Part shown: positions 1 to 8,410 of the stretch, in pieces
Layout of the letters: each line of letters begins with the position of its first letter
Numbering within the stretch: the stretch's first letter is position 1
DNA from: Lentzea pudingi
Lineage (GTDB): Bacteria > Actinomycetota > Actinomycetes > Mycobacteriales > Pseudonocardiaceae
Length of the DNA stretch: 64,000 nucleotides
Assembly (NCBI RefSeq): GCF_014646255.1
Contig: NZ_BMNC01000001.1
Location: forward strand, 124,001-188,000
Reading direction: 5' to 3'
Translations under genes and position numbers: made by a program
The notes under the pieces: generated by a model
Told to the model about the DNA's origin: nothing
Database searches by the model: none
What the model saw: only the letters and a program-made list of their open reading frames with translations

Positions 1-250
1 GGAAGTCGTTGGTGGCGAGGTGCCCGTCGCGCTGCGCGTTGCGGGTGTCGATGCTCGCGACCTTGAGGCTCACCGAGGCGGTGGTGTTCTCCGGCTTGTC
101 ACCGTCGATGGAGATCTTGCCGTCGAACTCGTTGAACGCACCACGAACCTTGGTGACCATGGCGTGGCGAGCGACGAAGCCGATGCGGGAGTGCGAGCCG
201 TCGATGACGTAGTCGCCGGTCAGTTCGGAGAGGTTGGTGGCGGTGGTCAT
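1..250 (-). CDS. YceI-family protein, 3' end beyond window
   Basis: Reading down from an ATG at 250, the first 83 residues are visible and run off the left edge. They begin MTTATNLSELTGDYVIDGSH and continue with SRIGFVARHAMVTKVRGAFN and a KISIDG strand. This is the N-terminal part of the YceI lipocalin-like fold, which binds polyisoprenoids. No signal peptide is visible, so a cytoplasmic form is likely, as usual for actinobacterial members. An AAGGA ribosome site lies 8 bases before the ATG, and a consensus-like promoter lies further upstream. The gene is divergent from a MarR regulator, a common pairing in which the regulator is likely to control yceI. The family call is confident. The ligand cannot be told from the sequence. 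Confidence 0.85.
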   Translation of the reverse strand, partial: MTTATNLSELTGDYVIDGSHSRIGFVARHAMVTKVRGAFNEFDGKISIDGDKPENTTASVSLKVASIDTRNAQRDGHLATNDF

Positions 251-294
251 GGTGTCAAGTCCTTCGGTTGCTCGATTTGGTTGAAGTCTCACTC

Positions 295-323
295 ACCCTG
301 CCGGAACGTGGATGATGTGTCAA
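295..323 (-). promoter_or_regulatory. Predicted yceI promoter
   Basis: On the minus strand a perfect -35 TTGACA (318-323) is separated by 17 bases from a -10 CAGGGT (295-300), about 45 bases upstream of the yceI ATG. The -35 overlaps the region just upstream of the marR -10, so one bound MarR dimer could repress both genes. Confidence 0.6.
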
Positions 324-332
324 CTATTCCCG

Positions 333-344
333 TATGCTGAACCG
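333..344 (+). promoter_or_regulatory. Leaderless -10 element for marR
   Basis: TATGCT at 333-338 is followed by six bases and then the GTG at 345. This spacing is typical of a leaderless actinobacterial transcript. It decides the start at 345 over upstream in-frame starts at 312 and 315. Confidence 0.5.
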
Positions 345-878
345 GTGACACGATGGTTGGAACCTGAGCAGCAGCGGGCGTGGCGTGCCTACGTCCGCAT
401 GCAGGGGGAGCTCAATGCGCATCTGAGCAGGCAAATGTCGGTCGACTCGGACATCTCGATGGCTGACTTCGCCGTGCTGGTGCAGCTCACCGACACGCGT
501 GATGAGCGCGTGCGCGTGTTGGAGCTTGCACGGTCGTTGCACTGGGAGAAGAGCCGCATCTCACATCACGTCGCACGGATGGAGAAGCGTGGCCTGGTGC
601 GGAGGGAGAACTGCCGCAGTGACGGGCGCGGGTCGTTCGTCGTGCTGACCGACCAGGGCCGGTCGGCGATCGAGGCGGCCGCGCCGGCGCACGCCGAGAC
701 GGTGCGCGCGTTGGTGTTCGATCTGCTCACCGACGCCGAGGTCGTGGCGCTGCGGGAGATCTCCGAGAAGGTCTTCGAGCGCCTAACGACAGGAGAATGT
801 GCGGCGGTAGTCGCTCGGTGCGATGCCGACGACCCGATGGAAGTGGTGCCGGAGGAGAGCGGCTGTCCCGAAGCCTGA
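345..878 (+). CDS. MarR-family transcriptional regulator
   Basis: The protein has 177 residues from the GTG at 345 and begins VTRWLEPEQQRAWRAYVRMQ, the usual start of actinobacterial MarR proteins. The winged HTH is visible as DERVRVLELARSLHWEKSRI, SHHVARMEKRGLVRREN and the wing CRSDGRGSFVVLTDQG. MarR proteins are dimeric, usually ligand-responsive repressors. The last ~30 residues are read antisense over the 3' end of the glxA-like gene (96-base convergent overlap), so the tail is longer than usual for the family. A lost stop or a small frameshift near 780 is possible. It probably controls itself and the divergent yceI. Confidence 0.85.
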   Translation: MTRWLEPEQQRAWRAYVRMQGELNAHLSRQMSVDSDISMADFAVLVQLTDTRDERVRVLELARSLHWEKSRISHHVARMEKRGLVRRENCRSDGRGSFVVLTDQGRSAIEAAAPAHAETVRALVFDLLTDAEVVALREISEKVFERLTTGECAAVVARCDADDPMEVVPEESGCPEA

Positions 879-1727
879 CCTGGTCGCGACCGCGTCGACG
901 TCCAGGTCGGTCTCCTCGAGCAGCCTGCGCGCGTGAAGCACCCGTTGGAGTGACAGCCACTTGTTCGGGGTGGTGCCGGTCTCCGCGGCGAACCTGCGCG
1001 CGAAAGTCCGCTCGGACATGACGGCGAGCTTCGCCATCGTCGCCACGGTGTGGTTGTCCGCGATCGTGTCGAGCACCCGCTCCAGCACCGGTTCCAGGCT
1101 GTCCGAGCTGCACTCGGGGATCGGGAGCTCCACGAACTGCCGCTGGCCGCCGTCGCGCTGGGGGGCCACGACCATCCGGCGCGCGATCGTGTTGGCGATC
1201 TTGGTGCCGAGCTCTCGCCGCACGAGGTGCAGGCACGCGTCGATGCCCGCCGCCGTGCCGGCGCTGGTGATGATGTCCCCGTCGTCCACGAACAGCACGT
1301 CGGCGTCGAGCTGTGCCTTCGGGAAGCGCTCCTGGAACGCGCGCGCCTCGCGCCAGTGCGTCGTGCAGCGCCGGTCGTCGAGCAGACCGGCCGCGCCGAG
1401 GATGAACGCCCCGCTGCACACGCTGAGCAGCGTCGCGCCGGTCTCGCGCAGCGCCTTCACCAGCTTCTCCGGGTACTCGTCGCGGACGCTCGCGGCGGGC
1501 AGGGCGACCAGGTCGACGCTCTGCAGCGCGTCGAACCCGTGCTCCGGCGTGATGCTCACGCCGCGGATGCTCGTCGGCACCGGCTGGTTGGGACTCTCCC
1601 CGCACACCCGGAAGTCGACCAGCGGCACGCCCTCCTCGGTCCGGTCGACGCCGAACACCTCGCAGAGCAGGCCGAACTCGAACGGCGCGACGCCGTCGAT
1701 GAGCGGAACAGCCACCGATCGAAGCAT
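783..1727 (-). CDS. GlxA-family AraC transcriptional regulator (DJ-1/PfpI plus HTH)
   Basis: The protein has 314 residues and two domains. Residues 1 to ~185 form a DJ-1/PfpI-like domain (MLRSVAVPLIDGVAPFEFGL, the nucleophile-elbow sequence LLSVCSGAFILGAAG, and DGDIITSAGTAAGIDACLHL). Residues ~200-314 form an AraC double HTH (MAKLAVMSERTFARRFAAET and LLEETDLDVDAVATRSGFGT, ending GIAPSDYRRTF). Length and order match GlxA/FtrA-type regulators, which usually respond to small metabolites. The DJ-1 domain normally works as a sensor in this family, not as an enzyme. The start is set by a -10 only six bases upstream. The target genes are unknown. Confidence 0.88.
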   Translation of the reverse strand: MLRSVAVPLIDGVAPFEFGLLCEVFGVDRTEEGVPLVDFRVCGESPNQPVPTSIRGVSITPEHGFDALQSVDLVALPAASVRDEYPEKLVKALRETGATLLSVCSGAFILGAAGLLDDRRCTTHWREARAFQERFPKAQLDADVLFVDDGDIITSAGTAAGIDACLHLVRRELGTKIANTIARRMVVAPQRDGGQRQFVELPIPECSSDSLEPVLERVLDTIADNHTVATMAKLAVMSERTFARRFAAETGTTPNKWLSLQRVLHARRLLEETDLDVDAVATRSGFGTAALLRHHFHRVVGIAPSDYRRTFSCR

Positions 1728-1733
1728 GGCAGG

Positions 1734-1739
1734 ATTTTA
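1734..1739 (-). promoter_or_regulatory. Leaderless -10 of the glxA-like gene
   Basis: TAAAAT on the minus strand ends six bases before the ATG at 1727, so transcription should begin at or next to the start codon. Confidence 0.5.
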
Positions 1740-1798
1740 GCGCGCAGCGTCAGATCTGCCACTGTTGGCGGGATATTGCCGAGCGCAAACTTACTGAC

Positions 1799-1948
1799 AT
1801 GACTCTTGCAGCGATCGTCCTCGCAGTGGCCGCCCTCTCCGTCTGGCTCGACCGGCACCGTGACCGCACCGCTGGTCTGGCGGGCTCATCCGACGTCAAC
1901 GACCGTGACCGCATCCGAGTGCGCGACGACCTGCGGTACCTCACCTGA
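1799..1948 (+). CDS. Small putative membrane protein (49 aa)
   Basis: A short frame starts MTLAAIVLAVAALSVWLDRH, giving one hydrophobic N-terminal segment (residues 2-16) followed by a charged tail rich in Arg and Asp. No Shine-Dalgarno is seen. TTGGCG (1765-1770) and AACTTA (1788-1793), 17 bases apart, could give a leaderless transcript. Its stop overlaps the 3' end of the convergent citrate synthase by eight bases. I do not recognise a family. It could be chance, but the amphipathic layout after a clean transmembrane stretch favours a real small protein. Confidence 0.4.
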   Translation: MTLAAIVLAVAALSVWLDRHRDRTAGLAGSSDVNDRDRIRVRDDLRYLT

Positions 1949-3050
1949 TGACGGGTGCCGGTCCCGTGTAGCGGGCGACCGGTCGGATGATCTTCGTGTC
2001 CTCGGACTGTTCGAGCGCGTTGGCGCACCATCCGACCACCCGGCTGCACGCGAACGTCGGCGTGAACATCTCGCGCGGGATGCCGCACTGTTCCATCACC
2101 ACGCCGGCGTAGAACTCCACGTTCGCGTACAGCTGCCGGCCGGGCTTGAGCTCGGCCAGCAGCTCCGTGACCCTGCGCTCGACGGTGACCGCGAACTCCG
2201 TGAGGCGGGTCGGCTGCTCCAGGGCGATGCCCTTGAGCAGGCGTGCCCGCGGGTCCTCCGTCTTGTAGACGGCGTGCCCGAAACCCATGATCCGGTCGCC
2301 CTGCTCGATGCGCTCGCGCACCCAGGCGTCGATGTTGTCGGGCGTCCCGATGAGGTCGAGCGCCTCCAGCGCGCGGTCCGGCGCGCCACCGTGCAGCGGC
2401 CCGGAGAACGTCCCGATCGCCGCCGTCGCCGCGGACACGACGTCCGCACCTGACGACGCGACGACGCGTGCGGTGAACGTCGACGCGTTGAAGCCGTGGT
2501 CGATCGTGGCGATCAGGTACTGCTCGACCGCACGACTCGTCCATGTCGACGGCTCCAGTCCAGTCAACATGTACAACCAGTTCGCCGACGTTGACAAATC
2601 AACCCTGGGGTTGACGGGATCAAGTCCGAGCTTGAGCCGGTGCAGTGCGGCGAGGATCGTCGGCGTCATCGCGCTGACCTTGAGCGCGTCCGCCTTCCGC
2701 GTGCTCATCGGCGCGTCCCACATCGGTCGCGACGGCAGCATCGAGAGCGCGGTCCGCAGCCCCGCCAGCGCCGTGCACCCCGACCGCGCGATAGCGGGCA
2801 GCACCTCGCTGATGGTCGGCGGCAGCGCTCGCAGCGCCGCGGTCTCCTCCGCGAAGCGCGCGGCCTCGTCCGGGTTCGGCAGCCTGCCCTCCACGAAGAG
2901 GAACCACACGTCCTCGAACGACCGCGTCGTGGCCAGTTCGATCGCGTCGTGCTCGCGGTAGTGGTAGTAGCCCGCAGCACCGTTCACGTCCCCGATCAGG
3001 GTCGTGGTGACGACGACGTCTTTAAGCCCTTTGGGTGCATCAATCAACAT
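1941..3050 (-). CDS. Citrate synthase family protein (citrate/2-methylcitrate synthase)
   Basis: The protein has 369 residues, typical of short bacterial type citrate synthases that condense acetyl-CoA or propionyl-CoA with oxaloacetate. Visible signatures are FNASTFTARVVASSGAD, GTFSGPLHGGAPDRALEALD (first catalytic His), DRIMGFGHAVYKTEDPRARL (second His and substrate Arg) and a late Asp region (MEQCGIPREMFTPTFACSRV). These support an active enzyme. It is divergent from an HTH-bearing paralogue only 42 bases away, like the adjacent citrate-synthase pairs of Streptomyces. Repeated GTCAAC/GTTGAC motifs cover the shared promoter, so the partner may regulate it. Citrate and methylcitrate synthase activity cannot be separated by eye. 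Confidence 0.88.
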   Translation of the reverse strand: MLIDAPKGLKDVVVTTTLIGDVNGAAGYYHYREHDAIELATTRSFEDVWFLFVEGRLPNPDEAARFAEETAALRALPPTISEVLPAIARSGCTALAGLRTALSMLPSRPMWDAPMSTRKADALKVSAMTPTILAALHRLKLGLDPVNPRVDLSTSANWLYMLTGLEPSTWTSRAVEQYLIATIDHGFNASTFTARVVASSGADVVSAATAAIGTFSGPLHGGAPDRALEALDLIGTPDNIDAWVRERIEQGDRIMGFGHAVYKTEDPRARLLKGIALEQPTRLTEFAVTVERRVTELLAELKPGRQLYANVEFYAGVVMEQCGIPREMFTPTFACSRVVGWCANALEQSEDTKIIRPVARYTGPAPVIR

Positions 3051-3064
3051 GGATGGAAGAGTCC

Positions 3065-3109
3065 GTCAACATGTCTTGTACAGTCAACGTTGATGGAATC
3101 AATGTTGAC
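3065..3109 (+). promoter_or_regulatory. Operator cluster between divergent citrate synthase genes
   Basis: Two adjacent 12-bp near-palindromes, GTCAACGTTGAT (3083-3094) and ATCAATGTTGAC (3098-3109), share the form RTCAAYGTTGAY. A further GTCAAC half-site is at 3065-3070, and ATCAATCAACAT covers the start of the minus gene (3039-3050). TACAGT at 3079-3084 is a candidate -10 eight bases before the ATG at 3093. The sites cover both starts, as expected for autoregulation. Confidence 0.55.
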
Positions 3110-4214
3110 GACGAATCAAGCTGCCCGACGCCTCGGCGTGAAACCGGCGACGGTGTACTCGTACGTCAGCCGCGGTCTCCTGACCAGCACCAAGGTGAAC
3201 CGCCTGAGCATGTTCGGCGTCGCCGAGGTCGAAGCCCTGGCGCAACGCACTGGTGCGCGCGGAGCAGTGGCCGCTGTGACGGATCGCATCCGCACCCGCA
3301 TCTCCCTGCTGGAGAACGACCACCTCCACTACCGGGGCCGTTCCGTCCCCGGGCTCTCGAGCACCAAGCGCTTCGAGGACGTCGCGCACTGGCTGTGGAC
3401 CGGCATCGACTCGGAGGGCATGCAGTTCCCGGAGGGCCAGGAGATCTGGATGGCCCTCCCGGAGAGCGCCACCCTGACCGACCGGGTCCGCGTGGCCGTG
3501 GCCCTCGCGAGCGCCGGCGACCCGCTGCGCTTCGACCTCGACCGGTCCATCACCACCGCCAAGGCGATCATCGCCGACATCGTGGAGTCCCTGCCGCTGC
3601 TGGGCAGGCCCGCGGGCACCGACATCGCCGACCGCCTGTGGGCCCGCCTCTCGCCGGACCCCCCGCAGCCGGACCTGCTCAACGCCGCCCTGATCCTGCT
3701 GGCGGACCACGACCTGGCCATCTCGACCATGGCCGCCAGGGTCGCCGCCTCGGCCCACGCCCACCCGTACGCCGTCGTGTCCGCGGGCCTGGGCGCGATG
3801 GAGGGCCAGCGCCACGGCGCCGCCGCGACCATCGCGCACCGCTTCCTCGCCCAGGCCGCCACCGACCCGATGGGCGCCGTCGCCGAACACCTGCGGGCGG
3901 GCCAGCCGATCCCGGGCTTCGGCCACCGCGTCTACCGTGCCCGCGACCCGCGCGCCGACCACTTCCTGGCCCTGCTGCGCGCGCACGGCGACCTGGTGGC
4001 GGACAAGGTGATCGCGACCCAGCCGAAGACGTTCCCGAACATGGACCTGGCGCTGGCGCAGTTCGGGCTGATGTTCTCGATGCCGCCGACCGCCGGCGAG
4101 GCGATCTTCTCGATCGCGCGGATCGTGGGGTGGGTCGCGCACGCGATGGAGGAGTACAAGGAGCCGGGGCTGCGGTTCCGGACGATGGGTGTGTACACGG
4201 GCGACCGGCCGTAG
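3093..4214 (+). CDS. Citrate synthase family protein with N-terminal helix-turn-helix
   Basis: The protein has 373 residues from the ATG at 3093 (MESMLTTNQAARRLGVKPAT). Residues ~5-50 form a MerR/excisionase-like HTH (NQAARRLGVKPATVYSYVSR, GLL, then a wing). Residues ~60-373 are a citrate-synthase fold. It keeps AISTMAARVAASAHAHPYAV, GLGAMEGQRHGAAATIAHRF, GFGHRVYRARDPRADHFLAL and an ALAQFGLMFSMPPTAGEAIF stretch. In the first His region, GPLHGGA-type sequence is replaced by GAMEGQRHGA, so activity may differ. The HTH and the operator cluster over its own start suggest that it doubles as a transcription factor sensing a citrate-cycle metabolite. That role is inferred. Confidence 0.85.
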   Translation: MESMLTTNQAARRLGVKPATVYSYVSRGLLTSTKVNRLSMFGVAEVEALAQRTGARGAVAAVTDRIRTRISLLENDHLHYRGRSVPGLSSTKRFEDVAHWLWTGIDSEGMQFPEGQEIWMALPESATLTDRVRVAVALASAGDPLRFDLDRSITTAKAIIADIVESLPLLGRPAGTDIADRLWARLSPDPPQPDLLNAALILLADHDLAISTMAARVAASAHAHPYAVVSAGLGAMEGQRHGAAATIAHRFLAQAATDPMGAVAEHLRAGQPIPGFGHRVYRARDPRADHFLALLRAHGDLVADKVIATQPKTFPNMDLALAQFGLMFSMPPTAGEAIFSIARIVGWVAHAMEEYKEPGLRFRTMGVYTGDRP

Positions 4215-4224
4215 TCGGCGCGCT

Positions 4225-4340
4225 AGGGGTGGGGCGATGGGCTGGCGCTGGGGCTGGGGCGCTGGGCCTGGGGCGCTGGCGCTTGGGCTGGGGCGCTTGG
4301 GCTGGGGCGCTGCGTATTGGGGCGCGCTGCGTGTGGGGCG
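4225..4340 (+). repeat. G-rich degenerate repeat tract (possible G-quadruplex)
   Basis: Directly after the HTH-citrate synthase stop, the plus strand carries more than ten GGG or GGGG runs separated by 1-9 bases, built on a degenerate GGGGCGCTTGGGCT unit. This spacing would allow G-quadruplexes on the coding strand. No coding frame in it looks real. Confidence 0.6.
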
Positions 4341-4497
4341 CTGACGAAGTCGGCCGGAACGGTTGTGGGAGTTTGCAAGCAGGGGCATCAGCGGGGCGCG
4401 GATCTTGAGGGCCGCGGACATGAGCCCTCTGGAGGCCGCCGCCGCGACGCCGTCTGCCAGAACCGCCGGTCCGGCACCGTCTGCCCTTCCTAGCCCC

Positions 4498-4678
4498 TGG
4501 CGTCATCGCCCTCGGCGCCGTCCGCTCTTCTTGGCCGCTGGTGTCGTCGCCTCCGGCGCCGTTCGCTCTTCTTGGCCGCTGGCGTCATCGCCTCCGGCGC
4601 CGTCCGCCCTTCATGGCCCGTGGTGTCATCGCCCTCGGCGCCGTCCGCCCCTCTTGGCCCTGGCGTCATCGCCCCCGG
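4498..4678. repeat. 41-bp tandem repeat, about 4.4 copies
   Basis: Copies begin near 4498, 4539, 4580, 4621 (40 bp) and 4661 (partial). Each starts TGGYGTCRTCGCC and contains GGCGCCGT and a CTTGGCC-type end. A diverged partial copy precedes them at about 4470. A 41-bp period is not a multiple of three, so the array would change frame every unit and is unlikely to be coding. It fills the gap before the acyltransferase start at 4688. Apart from the G-rich tract and this array I see nothing between 4215 and 4687. Confidence 0.8.
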
Positions 4679-4687
4679 AAGCGGACC

Positions 4688-5794
4688 ATGGACGGCGTGA
4701 GATTGTCCGCTGTGGACAACCTGAAGGTGATCCTGGTGGCGTGGGTCATCGGCGGCCACGCGCTGCTGGGCTACGCCGCGATCGGTGGCTGGCCCTACGA
4801 CGAGGTCAACGAGGTCACGTTCCACCCCGGCGTCGAGACGGTGCTGGCGGCGTTGGTCGGGCCGTCCGGCCTGTTCTTCATGGGCACCTTCTACTTCATG
4901 GCCGGCATCTTCACGCCCGGCTCCATCGAGCGCAAAGGGCGGCGGCGGTTCATCACCGAGCGGCTTTTCAGGCTTGGCGTGCCGTGGGTGGTCAGTGCGC
5001 TCGTCGTGTGGCCTACGTTCGTTTGGCTGGCCTACAGCGGGGCCGGGCGCGAGGTCTCGTGGTGGCACGCGTTCACGCACCGGGATCCGTTGCTGGACAG
5101 CGGGTCGCTGTGGTTCGTGGGTGTGTTGCTGATCTTCAGCATCGGGGTCGCGCTGGCGCCGCCGGTCAAGGAGCGCGTCATCACGCCGCGGACCGTCGTG
5201 GGGATGACGATGGTCGTGGCGGGGACCACTTTCCTGACGCGGCTGGTGTTCCCGGCCCGTAGTGGGCAGGTCGGGGATCTGCACCTGTGGTGGTGGCCGC
5301 AGTGCCTCGGGATGTTGCTGCTCGGGGCGATCGGCGGGCGCAAGCTCGCGGAGCGGGTGCCGGACGAGATCTACCGCATGACGCGCACCGTGGTCGTCGG
5401 GACGATCGCGGTCCTCCCGGTCGCGGCGGCGCTCATGGGTGTGCTGGACCTGGCCGGGAGTGCGGAGCCGTTCCTCGGGGGCTGGAGGTGGCAGGCCGCC
5501 ACCCTTGCGCTCGTCGAAGGAGTCCTGGTGGTGGCGGGGAGTGTGTGGCTCATCGGGCTGGCGCAGCGGCGGTTGGCGCGCCAGGGGCCCTTCGCCGAGG
5601 GGCTGGCGCGGTCCGCCTACGTCGCGTTCGTCGTGCAGGGGCCGATCCTGCTCGCCCTCGCCACCGGGCTGCGGCCGCTGGACCTTCCCGCCGAGGTGAA
5701 GGCGCCGCTGGTCGGGGCGGGCGCGATCGCGTTGTCGTTCGCGATCGGGTGGTACGTCACTTCACGCCGAGGCGCTTCAGCACGCTCGTCGTGA
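4688..5794 (+). CDS. Acyltransferase 3 family integral membrane protein
   Basis: The protein has 368 residues from the ATG at 4688 (MDGVRLSAVDNLKVILVAWV). The early AVDNLKVILVAWVIGGHALL matches the start of acyltransferase 3 (PF01757) proteins, with the His of the first helix in place. About ten hydrophobic segments follow (PSGLFFMGTFYFMAGIFTPG, LGVPWVVSALVVWPTFVWLA, SLWFVGVLLIFSIGVALAPP and others). These proteins move acyl groups onto sugars, lipids or antibiotics at the membrane. The substrate is unknown. Longer upstream starts would read through the tandem repeat and were rejected. The 3' end overlaps the convergent dxs by 38 bases. Confidence 0.82.
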   Translation: MDGVRLSAVDNLKVILVAWVIGGHALLGYAAIGGWPYDEVNEVTFHPGVETVLAALVGPSGLFFMGTFYFMAGIFTPGSIERKGRRRFITERLFRLGVPWVVSALVVWPTFVWLAYSGAGREVSWWHAFTHRDPLLDSGSLWFVGVLLIFSIGVALAPPVKERVITPRTVVGMTMVVAGTTFLTRLVFPARSGQVGDLHLWWWPQCLGMLLLGAIGGRKLAERVPDEIYRMTRTVVVGTIAVLPVAAALMGVLDLAGSAEPFLGGWRWQAATLALVEGVLVVAGSVWLIGLAQRRLARQGPFAEGLARSAYVAFVVQGPILLALATGLRPLDLPAEVKAPLVGAGAIALSFAIGWYVTSRRGASARSS

Positions 5795-7463
5795 TGCCCG
5801 CGGCGTCCAGGCCGTGGGCGCGCAGGATGCGGGCGCGGGAGTCGTGCGGCAGGAAGCGTGGCGGCAGGGCGAAGGTCGCCACGCAGGCCGGGGTACCGGT
5901 GAGGGCTTGGCCGAGGCGTGCGCCCAGGGCTCCGGTGGACGTGGTGTCCTCCACGGCCAGGACCAGGCGGTACTTGCCGCTGTACTTGACCAGGTGCGGG
6001 TCCAGGGGCGCGATCCAGCGCGGGTCCACGACGTCGACGCGGATGTCGTGCGAGGCCAGTTCCTCCGCCGCGGCCAGACAGGGGCCGGCGAGCGGGCCCA
6101 CGGAGATCAGGAGCACCTCGGCGTCCGGCACCTCCCGCAGCACGTCGAAGTGGCTCACGTGGCGCATCGCGGGCACGTCCGGGCCGAGGGCGGCCTTCGG
6201 GTAGCGCACGACGGTGGGACCGTCCGAGACCTCGACCGCCTCGCGCAGCAGGGTGGCGAGCGAACTCGGATCGCGTGGTGCGGCAAGGCGCAGACCCGGC
6301 ACCACCGGCAGCACCGAGGCGTCCCACATGCCGTGGTGCGAGGCGCCGTCCGGGCCCGTCACGCCCGCCCGGTCCAGCACGAACGTCACCGGCAGCCGGT
6401 GTAGGGCCACGTCCATCAGCAACTGGTCGAAGGCCCGGGACAGGAACGTCGCGTAGACGGCGACGACCGGGTGCAGGCCGCCCATCGCCATGCCGGCGGC
6501 GGACGTCACGGCGTGCTGCTCGGCGATGCCGACGTCGAACACGCGCGTCGGGAAGCGCTCGGCGAAGGGCCGCAGCCCCACGGGTTCGAGCATCGCGGCG
6601 GTCAGGCACACGACGTCCGGCCGTTCGGCGCCGATGGCCACGATCTCGTCCGAGAACGCGTCGGTCCAGGTCCGGCCACCGGCGGCACCGGACGCGCCGA
6701 CCGCGTGCATGCGGTCCGCCTCGTCGGTCTCCGCGGCCTCGTACCCCTTGCCCTTCACGGTCTTGCAGTGCACGACGACCGGACGACCCAGCGACTTCGC
6801 TTCCCACAGGGCGTTCTCGACGGCGTGCACGTCGTGCCCGTCGACCTCGCCGATGTACGCGAGACCCAGCGCCTCGAACAGCCCGCGAGCCGAGCCGTTC
6901 AGCAACGACGCCGCGAAGCCGCCCGCCGTCGGGTCGTACGAGCGGCCGTTGTCGTTGAGCAGCACCACGACCGGCCGCGAGGAGCCGCCGATGTTGTTCA
7001 GCGCCTCCCAGCACATCCCACCGGTCAGCGCGCCGTCACCGACGATGGCGACGACCCGGCGGTCGGCCGCGCCCAGCTCGAACGCCTTGGCCAGACCGTC
7101 CGCATAGGACAGTGCGGTGGACGCGTGCGAGTTCTCGACGACGTCGTGCGCGGACTCGGCCGCGGACGGGTAGCCCGACATGCCACCGGCCTGCCGCAAC
7201 GAGTCGAAGTCCGAGCAGCGCCCGGTCAGCATCTTGTGCACGTACGACTGGTGCCCGGTGTCGAACAGCACCACGTCCGTGGGGGAGTTGAAGACCCGGT
7301 GCACGCCGATCGTCAGCTCGACGGCGCCCAGGTTCGGCCCGAGGTGGCCGCCGGTCCGGTGCACCTTGGAGATCAGGAACGACCGGATCTCCGCGGCCAG
7401 CGCGCACAACTCGGAGGAAGAGAGCGCCCGCACGTCCGCGGGCGAGGTGATGTCAGCCAGCAC
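5757..7463 (-). CDS. dxs: 1-deoxy-D-xylulose-5-phosphate synthase
   Basis: The protein has 568 residues from a GTG at 7463 ([20 protein letters not shown]), somewhat short for Dxs (~620-640). Thiamine-diphosphate and substrate motifs are visible: [36 protein letters not shown], the [18 protein letters not shown]hDP motif, then the pyrimidine domain ([20 protein letters not shown]) and the C-terminal domain. It condenses pyruvate and glyceraldehyde 3-phosphate, the first step of the MEP route to IPP and DMAPP. It is the last gene of the encapsulin/terpene operon, with its start overlapping ispH by 11 bases. A second, housekeeping dxs elsewhere is likely, which would make this a pathway-dedicated copy. 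Confidence 0.92.
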   Translation of the reverse strand: MLADITSPADVRALSSSELCALAAEIRSFLISKVHRTGGHLGPNLGAVELTIGVHRVFNSPTDVVLFDTGHQSYVHKMLTGRCSDFDSLRQAGGMSGYPSAAESAHDVVENSHASTALSYADGLAKAFELGAADRRVVAIVGDGALTGGMCWEALNNIGGSSRPVVVLLNDNGRSYDPTAGGFAASLLNGSARGLFEALGLAYIGEVDGHDVHAVENALWEAKSLGRPVVVHCKTVKGKGYEAAETDEADRMHAVGASGAAGGRTWTDAFSDEIVAIGAERPDVVCLTAAMLEPVGLRPFAERFPTRVFDVGIAEQHAVTSAAGMAMGGLHPVVAVYATFLSRAFDQLLMDVALHRLPVTFVLDRAGVTGPDGASHHGMWDASVLPVVPGLRLAAPRDPSSLATLLREAVEVSDGPTVVRYPKAALGPDVPAMRHVSHFDVLREVPDAEVLLISVGPLAGPCLAAAEELASHDIRVDVVDPRWIAPLDPHLVKYSGKYRLVLAVEDTTSTGALGARLGQALTGTPACVATFALPPRFLPHDSRARILRAHGLDAAGITTSVLKRLGVK

Positions 7464-8394
7464 GGCGCACCGCCAACGGCAGCGTGAAGGCGATCGTCTC
7501 CGTCGCGGTCGTGTGCGTGGACACCGACACGGAACCCAACGCCTCCAAGGCCGCCACGACCTCGTCCACCAGTTCGGGAGGCGCGGATGCACCCGCCGAC
7601 AGCCCGACGGACGACACACCGGAAAGCCACTCCGGGTCGATCTCCGAGGCGTCGTCGATCAGGTAGGCCGGTGTGCCGCCACGGGCCGCGAGCTCGACCA
7701 TCCGCACCGAGTTGGAGGAGTTCTTCGAGCCCACCACCAGCACGAGGTCCGACCGTTCGGCGACCTCGCGGATGGCGATCTGCCGGTTCGTGGTGGCGTA
7801 ACAGATGTCGTCCGAACCCGGCCCGCGCACGTGCGGGAACTTCCGTTCCAGCGCCTCGATCACCTCGGCCGTCTCGTCCACGGCCAGCGTCGTCTGCGTC
7901 AGGTACGACACCGGGCCGGTGATCTCCAGCGCGAGGACGTCCTCCACGGTCTCCACGAGCACCATCTGGTCGGGGGCCTCGCCCAGCGTGCCCTCGACCT
8001 CCTCGTGCCCGGCGTGCCCGATCATCACGATGGTGTCGCCGCGTTCGGCGAACCTCCGAGCCTCGGCGTGCACCTTCGTCACCAGGGGACAGGTGGCGTC
8101 GAGCACGTCCAGGTCCCTCAATCGGGCCTCGGCGCGGACGGCGGGGGAGACGCCGTGCGCGGAGAAGACCGCCGTGGCACCGAAAGGCACCTCCGACAGC
8201 TCTTCCACGAACACGGCGCCACGAGCCTCCAGCGAGCGCACGACGTGGACGTTGTGCACGATCTGCTTGCGCACGTAGACGGGGCCGCCGCGTTGGTCGA
8301 GCAGTCGTTCCACGATCTCGATGGCGCGCTCCACCCCGGCGCAGAACGACCGGGGTGAGGCGAGCAGCACCGAACGCGGCGGATGTTCCGTCAT
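7453..8394 (-). CDS. ispH: 4-hydroxy-3-methylbut-2-enyl diphosphate reductase
   Basis: The protein has 313 residues from the ATG at 8394 ([20 protein letters not shown]). The three [4Fe-4S] cysteine regions are present: [29 protein letters not shown] and [14 protein letters not shown]. The catalytic HG..TxxT environment ([23 protein letters not shown]) is also kept. It makes IPP and DMAPP in the last MEP step. It sits between the polyprenyl synthase (16-base gap) and dxs (11-base overlap), supplying both ends of the MEP pathway from one operon. Length and motifs are normal, so it should be active. Confidence 0.95.
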   Translation of the reverse strand: MTEHPPRSVLLASPRSFCAGVERAIEIVERLLDQRGGPVYVRKQIVHNVHVVRSLEARGAVFVEELSEVPFGATAVFSAHGVSPAVRAEARLRDLDVLDATCPLVTKVHAEARRFAERGDTIVMIGHAGHEEVEGTLGEAPDQMVLVETVEDVLALEITGPVSYLTQTTLAVDETAEVIEALERKFPHVRGPGSDDICYATTNRQIAIREVAERSDLVLVVGSKNSSNSVRMVELAARGGTPAYLIDDASEIDPEWLSGVSSVGLSAGASAPPELVDEVVAALEALGSVSVSTHTTATETIAFTLPLAVRRAG

Positions 8395-8410
8395 CTGCTG
8401 CCTTCCAGAC

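Noticed and set aside
4498..4678. CRISPR array
   Set aside because: The 41-bp units are directly adjacent with no unique spacers, and no cas genes are nearby.
4541..4687. A longer N-terminus for the acyltransferase
   Set aside because: It would translate the 41-bp tandem repeat. The conserved family start lies directly at the ATG at 4688.
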